NCBI GenBank assembly: GCA_018806985.1
Contig: JADANN010000434.1
Span: 2,006,977 to 2,070,976, forward strand
Reading direction: 5' to 3'
DNA: 64,000 nucleotides
Origin: Angiostrongylus vasorum
Lineage: Eukaryota; Nematoda; Chromadorea; Rhabditida; Metastrongylidae
Made by a program: the position numbers and the translations under genes. Shown in pieces: positions 51,101 through 63,100 of the stretch. The notes under the pieces are model-generated. The model searched no databases. It saw only the letters and a program-made list of their open reading frames with translations, and had not been told where the DNA came from. The first letter of the stretch is position 1. Each line of letters begins with the position of its first letter.

Positions 51101-54100
51101 ACAGAAGCTATAGCTCAGCATCATTGAGATTAAGGGAAAGAGTTTAAAAAAAAGTCTGTAACTGATGTGGGGTGTAGTTTTCCACTTGGAAGCTATTTTA
51201 CACTCCATTCAGGTGGATTTTGTTGAGTGTTTGTTGGAAAACGGTGTGTCGATGAAGAAGTTTCTCACAATCGCCACACTGGAGCAGCTGTACAATCTGG
51301 TGAGTCTCTTCCTAGTTGATCGTGCTTTAGGTAGTTTTTGATTTATCGGGTTCATCTACAACTTCTGTTGAAGTCCGCTTTCAACTCCTTTACAAATTCG
51401 TTGCTAAACATCAGTCTAGCTTTCTTTTATATGCTTGATTTTATAAGCCTGGATTGCTCTGTGGAAGGCTGAACGTGTTCTTATTACGTTTCTCTCCACC
51501 CCATTCTTTAAAATAGACCGTGATCCAGAAAAATACGTTGACTGGTTTTTTTTCCACCTACTTTAATAGCAGTGACTGTCGTAGGACTGTACAATAGTGC
51601 TGATTAGCTAATTAATCAAAAGCATTTATTGCTTCCATAGTTCTGTTCTCTTGGATAGAAAGAATAAACTTACAAGTGAGATAATCAATAATAAAAGAAT
51701 AAGCATAAAGCTCTGGGCTTTGATCAATTCCTGAGGGATGCGCCATGCATTTGACTTCATTAAGCATCGTTGGAAGTGAATGGACGCATATTTGGCCTTT
51801 ACAATGACTCGCGGTGGCCTACCGATGTATCGAGCCAGTGCGCTATCCTCGCAGACACGTCTGGTACCAATTTGCTGACCCCCGGAGGGATGGAAGGCCT
51901 GTTGAGCCATCGGATCGATTCCACGTGTTTGTTGCAGGGTGCCTCCGACCACTGCGACACAAGCGTCCCTATCTATCACCGCCCCAATAAATTATGTATT
52001 CGATAGATTATATGGCGGTTTCTAGGGATTGAATACCATTTTATAACAACTACTTTCGTTTCCCATCGCTGTTTTTTCTTCAAACGTCATGGATTTGTTC
52101 GAGTTTTTCAGGATGATGATGCCCAGCATAATGTTCGCTTCCTTGTTGAGCACAGCTCCCCTACCAGCTATATGACTCTGCCTGATATCGGTCTGATCAT
52201 CGAGAAGTTGATGGGGAAACGCCTACAAGCACTACTATACATCGAGACTATTCAAGAATAACTACGAGAAATTCCGTAAAAAAGCACAGGTGTCTTTACC
52301 CGTTAAATACTTCACAAAAGTCTGAGAACAGTAAGTTCAGAAGTAATAGAAACTATAGACATTATTTTAGCATTTGAAGTTCTTTCTTTTTCAATGATTG
52401 CAATCGGGGATTGGATCTTTTTACATCCGCATCAACAGTCGTCTTAGCCAATCGCAGGAATCGCTTACGTTTCCGAAGAATCCTAGTGGGAAGTCAGTAA
52501 ACGTTCACGCAATTCACATGGGATGGCAGTCTGCCTATGATTACGATCAACGGACGCCATATAGTGGGTATCTCGAGATTTCGGGAAAACTTAAGCTCAT
52601 CCAGCATTTAACGTGTCAATGACGAAAGAAGACAGATCGTCATGCAGCGTTCGAACTCACACAAGTCCGACTATCTCAATTGGTAGCTGTTGAGAGACAA
52701 CGAAAAAGCGGAACGTGTGCCGAGGGAATATGTCCCGTGTGGGCGATCGTTCATGTAATCAATACTGAAAATCCAGTAATCTATACAACAGATGCAGTAG
52801 TTGAGAGCAAGTAGTTACTTAGAGTTGTTGACGCTAATGAACCAGAAATATTATGTGTAAGTGCTCTGCCAGGTTGTTTATCCTGATCACCTTGGGATTT
52901 TTTCGTATCATCGTGTGTCCGGTCGCGCAAGTCATCAAGTCAGATCGTCCCTGGAGTTTTTCACGGAGCGATGGAAAGTGTCATACTGTCCACACAAAGT
53001 TGCTTATTGCTACTGTTTTTGGCAAGGTCGTAGCCATGGTTTGTAAACTACGCTCTGTCGTAGAATAGATTTCCTCTTATCTGAGGGTTCTAGATGGAAA
53101 TATCAAGATTTTCACCTTTGACTATGTTTTAGTAGCACCAATGTCCTCATATACGTTGCATTTTAACCCTTTCATGTCTACGCACTGGTTTAAATATATG
53201 CGCTGCTGTACGTTTTGGACCGTACATCTTGATTGTAATGCGCATTTGAATTGCGCTTTAATGACACGCGGTCCAACGACCTCAGCAGACGAAAATGGCC
53301 GCCATCATGGAAATATTAGCAGTCACTCGGTCTTTTGACATTTTTGATCTTGTCATTTTGAGCCGGTAAATCAAGAAGGGGATTTAATACGTTCGTTTCA
53401 ATTGAAGAGTTGTTTCATCAAGGCATTCAAATTGAAGTCGATTTTTAAATGTCAAAAAAATTTTTTTTGAGATCCGTTCAGGTTGGTAGATTTAGCTTTC
53501 TCGTCTGAGCAGCTTCCATATTCGCCTGGTCGCCAAGACATCATCTAGACGACGAAAGAGCGCAGATTGGGCTAATACGTTACAGTGTGATGATGGTAGG
53601 TCTACTGTATTAGTTGCGTTGCGAAAGAGGTTGGTTGGACTTTTTCACAAGGTCGGAGTTCCTAGTTATATTTGCCATAAAGAGGATATTTTAACTATTT
53701 TGAAAAACAAAATCTTATAGTAATGTTAACTTTTTGTTTACTGCCTACTACAATTTTTCATGGCGAGGTATTATGTGAATGACAACCACAATGATGCTGA
53801 GATTTTGCAAAACTCGGGACACCTGCGGTCCAGAGTTTTGCAAATATCTCAGCCTCTCATAATAATGTTTGGGATTGGAGATAAATCCATCACCGCTTCT
53901 CACGACATGCTTTCCAAGTTCTGTGATTCACATAAAACAAGTCGCAGTTCGAATCCAGCCTTTCACAACCTCCACTTTTCAAGTCTGTTTTGTTGTGAAG
54001 CATAAAAGTGAGGATATCTTAACAGGTTCAAGTAGAATTATTGTAGGAAATGCTTTTCCTTTGTGTTTTTATGGAGCACTAGCCATTCAGTCTATGCTAT

Positions 54101-57100
54101 ATTTCAAAAATATTCTCTTCAAAGTTCGAAATTTTTTTAGACGCTCCCCCGGACTTTGCCTATCCGTTCAACGATCTCATCCTATGGGCTGTACTAACAC
54201 GAAGACCCGAAATGGCTAGGTGCATGTGGCTTCATGGCGAAGATGCTATGGCGAAAAGTCTTGTAGCCGCCAGGTTAACTATCTATTTGTTTGCCTGCGA
54301 TCGCACATATCAGATGTGCATTGTTATGAAACAAACCGAAAAATCGACTACCGTAGCGATAAAATCAATGTGCATACTATACCTAGTGTAAAAATGCGTG
54401 CACATCATTGCGTGTAAGGCTGCTCAGGGAAGACAACTTGCGATTGCGCAGCAATTTTCATATTCTTCAAGATTTGTACCAACTTGTATACCCTGCAGTT
54501 ACGAAGCGGCGTTCGTGGTAGGCAAGATTTCTTTCTGGCGAGTACTTTTCGATTCCCGGAAAAGAAAACCCTGACTTAAAAATTTCTGTCATTGTCGTTA
54601 AATCCTGGTTGTAAGACGGAAAACCTCTCTGCAATCCATTAGGGACTAACAACTGTTTGTAGTGAAAAGGCGAAAATATCCTAACACAGCCGTCTCGGAG
54701 TTCTAGTAAAAGTCGTATTCGGACATCATTCAACATAGGAACGAGGAGAGAAAACGATAGATAGCCACATCGCAACTGAATCCATGCATGAATCTCATTC
54801 TCAATTTTACGGGTGACAGTTGTGTGAAAATGCAAAAAAAGTAAGGGAAAGTGCTCGCATCCGCATGATCTGTGAAGATAGGCCTACAAATATGTATGTA
54901 TCTAAAGTATTTTTGGTGTCTGAGCAAGACATTCTTTCAACAGTCTCCAGGGTTTCAAAGATGTTTTTTATCAGGATATTTACTAGGCAGTTTTTACACC
55001 ACCATTCTTTGCCACAAACATTTAAGAGTAGTTCGCTACCTTACGGGAATGTTTCTTCCATTCCGTCGGCAATGTTCAGCTTATCTTGGCTCTCCACTGA
55101 GCTTTCGAAAGAAGTTTTCAAATTTTGAATTTCAATGAGTATTGTGCGGGTGAACCACCGCGGACCTATAGATCGAAATCCGTCATTTGTAAACTCTTTT
55201 GACGAGAGGCGGTGGACTACCGATCGACACGGACAGGTACAAAAAGGATTCAGAAGTGACAAGTTCTAAAAACTTATTCTTTGATCATGCGAATAACATT
55301 TTATGTGTTCCTTGGAAGAGTGACTTCTCACGAAAGAAAGTGGGCTAGAATAGGTTCATAAAATGTTGTACTGAAACATATCCTCATGATTTTAATGAAC
55401 AATGGGTTATCATAGATATGGTAGCTCTATTCCAGGCTATACAAGGCTATCGCACGAATTGCTGAAGAGGACTACCTAGAAGTGGAAGTGGCACAGCAAC
55501 TTCGCGAGTATTGCGAGTACGTTTAAAACTTCTTGTTTCTTCGCCTCATTAAAATTGAGTTCAACGTCATCAATATGTGAGCAGAGCAATGGTCACTGAA
55601 TATAACATAGGTATTGATTAGTAGCATGGTTGTCCGGAAATACCGCGTTGGTTAATACGCCAACCAAAATAGTAAAATATTATTCTTCACTTTATTATAT
55701 TACTCTACCGCATGGTGTTGCTTTGTGTTAATTAAATAGCACAGTGAACCCGAATTTGTATAAGTAACTATAAATAAATTGTACAAAATTATCGACTTGG
55801 GCGTGAAAATAACATCTTTCTTTTTTCGTATGTGAGTGGTTCTGATAGTACATCGGAATTCCGTCGTTTTTGTGATAGTTCTGCCATACGGGTCTTTTTG
55901 GTTCGTTAATGTTAGAACTTGAACCTAAGTAATTTAAAAAAGCTGTTGGCATTGATCAATCCCCGGAGAATGCGCAATGCAGTCAACTTCATTAAACGTC
56001 ATCTAGAGGTGATTGAATACTTACTTATCTGGCCTTTACTGACTCGCGTGGTCTATCGATGTACCGAGCCAGTGCTGCTATCCTTCCGGACAAGTCTGGT
56101 ACCAATTTGCCGACCCCCGAGGGTATGGAGGGCTTGGTGGGTCAGTGGTGCGGAAATCGACCCCATGTGTGTTGTAGGGCGCCCCCGAGCACTGCGCCAC
56201 ACGCGCCCTTGGGTAATTAAACTGTTTATAACTCTAATGATGCTGAGATATTTGAAAAACTCGAGACCGCAGGTGTCTGCGGTAGGGAACGAAGGCACTA
56301 TTGTCCTTTCCGGAGAGTAACGCGTTCACCACCACACGATGTGGGTCCTTCGTTTCGCCTGTTTCTCAGGTAGTCCTATCGATCTTTTGCCGTCAGCAAT
56401 CACTCGTCAGCGGGATTGATCTGGGGAGCCCAAATCGGCAACGAACCCAGTTAAGCTGAGGCTGCAGTTATAATCACAATTTTAACTTATTATTTACTGC
56501 CTACTCTTTTTTAACGGTAGGATATATTGCGAAATATAACTCTAATGATGCTGAGATATTTGCAAAACTCCGGACCGCAGGTGTCTGCGGTGGGAAAAAC
56601 GAAAAAAGTTAACTGGGTTCGTTGGCGATTTGGGCTCGCCAGATCAATCCCGTTAACGGGTAATTGCTGACGGCAAAAAAATCGATAGGTCTAGCTGAGA
56701 GACAGGCGAAACGAAGGACCCGCATGGTGTGGTGGTGAACGCGTTACTCCCCGGAAAGGACAGTAGCGCGTTCATTCGCCACCGCAGACACCTGCGGTCC
56801 GGAGTTTTGCAAACATCTCAGGGTCATTAAAGTTGTATTTCGCAATATGCCCTGCCGTTAAAAAGAGTAGGCAATAAATAATAAGTTAAGCTGTTTATAT
56901 TGATTAATTGCTAACCGCAATATCAACACAGTAATCGCGCCGTAAACTTCAGAGATGTATAAAGCAGACTAAATTACACAGTAAGATGGTTTATTAGGCA
57001 AAAGTGGCATGCATAACCAGTTGCTCTAAGAATAGCGTAGAGGCTTGTGCACTAGATCTATGGACTGTGAAAAATACGGCTCATATGGATACATAGCTCA

Positions 57101-60100
57101 GCATTCAAAGCCTATTTAATTAGAGAAAGAAGCAACGTGATGTAGACGGTACAACCAGTATCCAAGCGAATGGCGTGAAACTACTCATGCCTCAGTAGGA
57201 TGGAGAAGGTCGCAATGTCGAGTCATTCGGCAATCTTATAGTATCTTACCCGGTGGTTATGGATCGGTGTAGTGCGTGTAGAGCAGTGTCCAAGACACCT
57301 TGCAGTACACATAGGATCGATCCCGACGCCCCAGGCCCACCAACACCTTCATCCCTCCGAGGTCGGCAAATTGAAACCAGACTTGTCTGGTAGGATAGCA
57401 GCACTGGCTCGATACATCGGTTGGCCACCACAAGTTAATGTATAGACCAGAAATGCATTCAATCACCTCTAACGATGCTTAGTGAAGTCGAATGCAGGGC
57501 GCAACCCAATTGATCAATGCCTAAAGCTCTTTTTATGGATTGGTATGGATGTACGGCAGGTAAGCTAGTCTTTTGTCAAGTGTTTTGAAACATAATGGAT
57601 TAAATGACAGAAGTAAACACAACTAAGAGGAATACATACTCAATATAAGAACGTCTGGTAAGATCAAACATGGAGAACATTTCACGGAGAATGTTTTCTA
57701 TAACGAGTACATATTCCAAGAAAATAGAAACCTGATGGCGTTGATTGATAGAAATTAGTTGTGAGACAGGCGAAACGAAGAACCAGCATGGTGTGGTGGT
57801 GAACGCGTTAGGCCCGGAAAGGGTAATATCGCTTTCTTTCCCCACCGCAGACACCTGCGGTCCGGAGTTTTGCAGTTATCTCAGCATCCTTGGGGTTGTG
57901 TCACACATAATACCATGCCATGGAAAAGTGTAATGAGCAGTCAATAATAAAAGAAAAACTCGAATAGACATGATTACACTGTGAATTCAAGAGGTCGAAT
58001 AAAAAAGGGATAGGTGTGGTAGGTTTTGATCTTAATAAATGGAGTGAAGATTTTCAATTGAAATAAATGCCAACTTTGTATTTTCCCAATCGGCTGTACG
58101 CAAGATCTTAAATCCAGTGTTTTAAATCCTTCTTTTCTTTCGTTCTCTTTCTCTGTCTTGCAAATTTAAGGTCGTCGTGTTCGGAATCCCTGCAGTTGCT
58201 GGACTTTTGCTATCGTGAAGATAACAGCCAAACGTTGAAGTTGCTCACAGCTCAGTTACCTCATTGGGGTTATCAGAACTGTTTATCGCTAGCTGTAATG
58301 GTGAATCACAAGCGCTTTTTAGCTCATCCATGGTGAGTCAAAGTCTCTGATAAGGCAAAAATCCATTCAAAAAGACCTTATTTGCTGAAATTAATTTCTA
58401 CGGTAAATGAAGCAAGTCAGCAGAGCTTGACATTGTTGCCTTTCAGTTGCCAACGCCTTCTTGCCGAACTCTGGCACGGGTCGCTACGGGTACGCAGGTG
58501 GGCTGAAGAAGAATCTTACCGATGTCACTTATCCATTTCAAAAGCGCTTGGTTATAACCGCTTTTATTCTGATTCCATTTTGAGATTGTTGTTCATCCCT
58601 TTCTTTACGAAGCATAGTAACCCAAAAGACGTCAGGAGGGTCAACTGCGTAAATTCTGCTGTGCTCATATTGCTTTCAGATTTTGGGTACTTTTATGCCC
58701 ATAAGTACAATTAGTCAACAACACCTGTTTATTCCTAGGCCACTTTACTTGGACACGATAGGGATTTGATATGCTCGTGGAGAACCCCGGTTGCAGTAAT
58801 CTAAAGTCAGAAATTGCCATCTTCATTGCAAAAAATCAGTTACTAGGCACCAAATCCTTCGTCTATCGAACTAGTATCTTTGGTTTCTAGAGAAAAAAAG
58901 TCTCAATGTCATTTTTTTCTCAAATTTGTTGAAATGGGCGAGCGGATGGTCTTTAGTTAGCTAAATCCCACATTGTTTGGAAGCCATAATTTCGTGTAGG
59001 ATGTTTAATTAAAAAGATAACTAGAAACTACTATTCGATGTAACAGCTTTCATACGCATCAGTGTCCAGGACTAGCACATCACTTAGAGAAACAGCTTCC
59101 TCATTTCCTGTTTTTTGATTCAAATCATCACATGGAGAAGAATTCAAAAAGATTCTTACTTTTTCTGAGTGCGCGCGTAGATCAGTGGTCGGAAGCGCAC
59201 TGCAATACACATGGGGTATATCCCCGCGCCCCAACCAATCGACATGTATCAAGCCAGTGCTGCTATCCTCCCAGACAAGTTTGGTACCAATTTGCCGACC
59301 CCGGAGAGCAGGAAGGTTTGGTGGGGCGCCAATGCACCAAGCGTATTAGTTACTGCAATAGGATGTGGAATAGTGGCGTTGATCGGCTTGTTGCGTTGAG
59401 CGTAGAACACGATTCGGATTGGCCAAGTCATCAAATGTATTGGTTGGTTCAGTGGAGTGTAGTACTTCGGGTCAATCTTCGGTATAGATTAATTACTAAC
59501 TGAAGTAGAATAGTGGACTCTGTACGAGTTTACGCGGGACATCTTGACGTAGACTTGAAGAACGGTCTCAAGCTTGTGTAACAACTGTTTGTAGCAAAAA
59601 CTACCATGTAACATGTACAATTTGACGATAACTAGTTGAGCGAACGAGCATATGCGAAATTGAGATAATGATGAGTGAAACGCTTGAAGGAAGCTGGGCG
59701 AAACAATGGAACACTGGAGCCGGGACACTGGGAGAGTGAGTCACCAGGTGTTCCTGCGGTCCGGAGTCTTGCAAATATCTCAGCATCATTGAAGTTATAT
59801 TTCGCAATATTATCCTGCCGTTAAAAAGAGTAACCAGTAAATAAATATTTGTAAATAAATAATAAATTAAAATATTTGAGGAGTGGTTAGTACAATACAT
59901 CGGTCCAGTGCAAGTCGTTATAAAGGCCAGATATCCATTTAGTCACCTTCAACGATGCTTGATGAAGTGGAATACATTGCGTATCCCTCAGGGATTGATC
60001 AAAGCCGAGAACCTTATCCCTTTTTGTCTTATTTTCTCTGGTCTCATTTTTGTGAATCTCAACGAGAATTCTCCACTCTTGGCGCTATGGAAAAATTTTT

Positions 60101-63100
60101 TTTTGCAGCGGGTCAAATCTTCGGGTGCTAGCAGCATTGCTCTGTCCTCCAGCCGCATTGGCTCTCGCCTATAAGACGTCGCGAGTTTCGTCTGAAATCC
60201 CAGCAAACATCGATGACGAGGTTGAAGTTGGTTTTTTCGAAATATATATAATGCTCACATACGTAGGAAACTAACATAGTTGTTCTTAAGAGCACAACAT
60301 ACGATACAATTGGCAAGTGCCGATCAGATCACTTAGAAGAGAACAGTGTTGACAATATACTCTCACTTCCTTTACAGAAGGTTTGTTAGCATTTTTGGAG
60401 ATAATGCCAAGAATAAAAAGTGCAGATAAAAAAATGGGAGAGAAGTCCGAAAAGTTCAGATGTAGTAATGTATCAAGTATCAAGTAAGTGTTTGTTCTAC
60501 CTACACGCACTGGTTGGGCTTTTTGTTGGTGAAAGGTACGGAGCAGTTAACCGCTTAACTCAAAGCTCAATCGCTTGTGAAGGTGAAAAATCTGCACCCA
60601 CTTGAATGCTTCCAACTTTTTGACTTTGATTTCGTTTTCTAAAATCAAAAACGTTAAATATTCTTCAAAGAACGGAGGTTGTTAAATATTCTTCAAAGAA
60701 CGGAGGTTATCGAGTATTTCAAGAGGTCTTCTGGAAGAAGTTTTTCTTCGACGTCAAAAATTTCCTGAAAAAAGTTAAAGCCGTCATTAGAGTAATGGTT
60801 TCAGGCTAGTTTAGACATTACAGACAAAACAGTGGTTTATAGTTTATCAAAAGCACATCAAGGAAAAGGACAATAAAGACAAAGCTGATGTGCGATGAAG
60901 AGCTTGACGAGCTGGTTGACAATTGTGATGGAATTTCGAAGAAGGTCAACATCCTCTCGTCGAAACGAAGCAGTCTGCTGAAAGAGTGCACTGATTCACC
61001 ATATCTAAAGGCAGGTCTACTAAATTATCTTCCTCATTTTCCGTAGTGATTAAGAATGAACTAAGTGTTTAACTCCCACGTCCAACTTTCTATTAACCCC
61101 GACATTGATCAAGTACTTCTTCGTATTCTTGTCAAAGACGAGGTGTTACTTTTATTCTTTATTCACGAAAAAAGCTGACGTTTTGGCGGATTTTGCCTTC
61201 CTCAGAGCCTGGGAAGTTCAAGTTGACAGCAATATATTCGGCCAAACACCTCCATAACCAAACAGAAAATGACAAACCAAGATTTCAATCACATTGAACA
61301 CAAAATAGCTTCTTTGCACACTCATCGCTTTCTATGAGCCTTCCACTGAGTATGACGCGTGGGGACCAACCGCACAGATTCCACATGGAAGCGTAATGTG
61401 CCCCCTCCGATCAGAATAACAGGTTTATATACTGCCCAATATTACGCGTGATAATGAGGCATTCTTCCCCTGCGGTTCATTTTCGGATTTCTAGATTTAA
61501 TCCAGAGCGCCTTGAGAGTTTTGCGCGCTTGTGTTCGCGATTCTTGTGGGAGCACCGTGACCCGTACTTCAAAGTCCTCCGCGTTATGTCTCTGGGTCCT
61601 ATGCGTGCCTAGTGGGGTATTTGGTTTACGTTTACCGGCTAGGTGTTCTTTTATGTCGACACAGAGTGTTTCGACACCCGTTTCGCCAATTTATTCGTCT
61701 CCGCACGCCTTACAGGGAGACCAGATAAACTGTACCCGAGCTCATGCAATCACCATCTCTACCATTAGGGCAAATTATGCAATTTTCCGTTGCACATAGA
61801 CGGTCATACAGGCGGTTGCGAACTAGCTGGCGCCTAAGAGTAATCGGTGGTATTTCAACTACGTTTACCGAATTCTCAAGACCAGCCTTTCCTAAGCAGC
61901 GTTTTATAGCTGCACTAACATCACCTGAGATGAAGGGTAGGATGAACGGGACCTTTTTATAGCTAGAGTTGTCGTTTGGGGACCTAGGATTTTCCCCTAC
62001 ACCTATCCCGAGCTACAGTTTTGTAGCCATTAGAAATGGATATTTGCCGTGCCAAGTTCCGGGACTCCTCCCTCTGCTCTCTTCCCTTGCACACGTTGGT
62101 TGCTGTTCGAAACATGTTTCTTACAAACGCCCTTTTCGTGTGAGAGGGGGTGAGAGGAGAGGTAATGAACCAAGATGTTATTTCTACTTGGGTTTCAATA
62201 GCACTTTGTAATTAGCCATTTTCTGACAGGTTAATTTGGACGTCCAGGAATGGAAGCGAGTTTTCTTTCGGTTTCTCTCTGATAAACTTGATATTCTCTG
62301 ACTGTTTGTTCAACAACTCGAAACATTTGTCCATTTCCTCTTGTGTTGAGCAAAGGACAAAACAGTTATCTTTATATCTACAGTAGAGTAACGGCCCGAG
62401 ATCGGTCACTGGTGCTTCCACCTTAGACATAAACGCAATGGCAACTCTTGGTGCCAGTCGCTGTTTCCATTGCCAACCCTGTTATTTGAGCGTAGAACTT
62501 TCCGGACCATCTGAAGACTGTGCAGCTCAAGAATTCTTTCAAGAGTGCCATCAACTGCTCTATCTTGAAACAATACATGTTTATTTCTCCTTCGTGTTGT
62601 GTAAGGAGTTCGAATATGGCTTGCATTGCGGAGTCATTCGACACGTTTGTATAAAGGGCGCTAACGTCGAACGACTCCATCACGTGTGCGCTGTTGGGCT
62701 GCGCAGTACGTAGACGATCCAGAAAAATGTTTAAAAACCACGTTATCCTATCCGTTGGCCCGTTTGGCCCATCTACACACCTAATGATAGGTCTAACCTT
62801 AAACAGTGATGGATCGGTAGACGCAAGATCATCGCTGGATACTTACTTATGAGTTTTTATAAGGGCAGTATATAAGCCTGTTGTTCTGATGAGAGGGGCA
62901 CATTACACTTCCATGTGAATTCTGTGTGGTTGGTCTCCACGCGACATACTCAGTGGAAGACTCATAGAAAGCGGTGAATGTGCAAAGAAGCTATTTTTGT
63001 GTTTAATGTGATTGAAATCTTGGTTTAGCGTTTTCTGTGATTGGTTATGGAGGTGTTTGGCCGAATAGATTGCTGGCAACTTGACCTTTCCAGGCTCTGA

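Noticed and set aside
54467..54835. 122-codon minus-strand open frame
   Set aside because: No motif, no splice-site or repeat support, and opposite to the TRPM intron; treated as chance.
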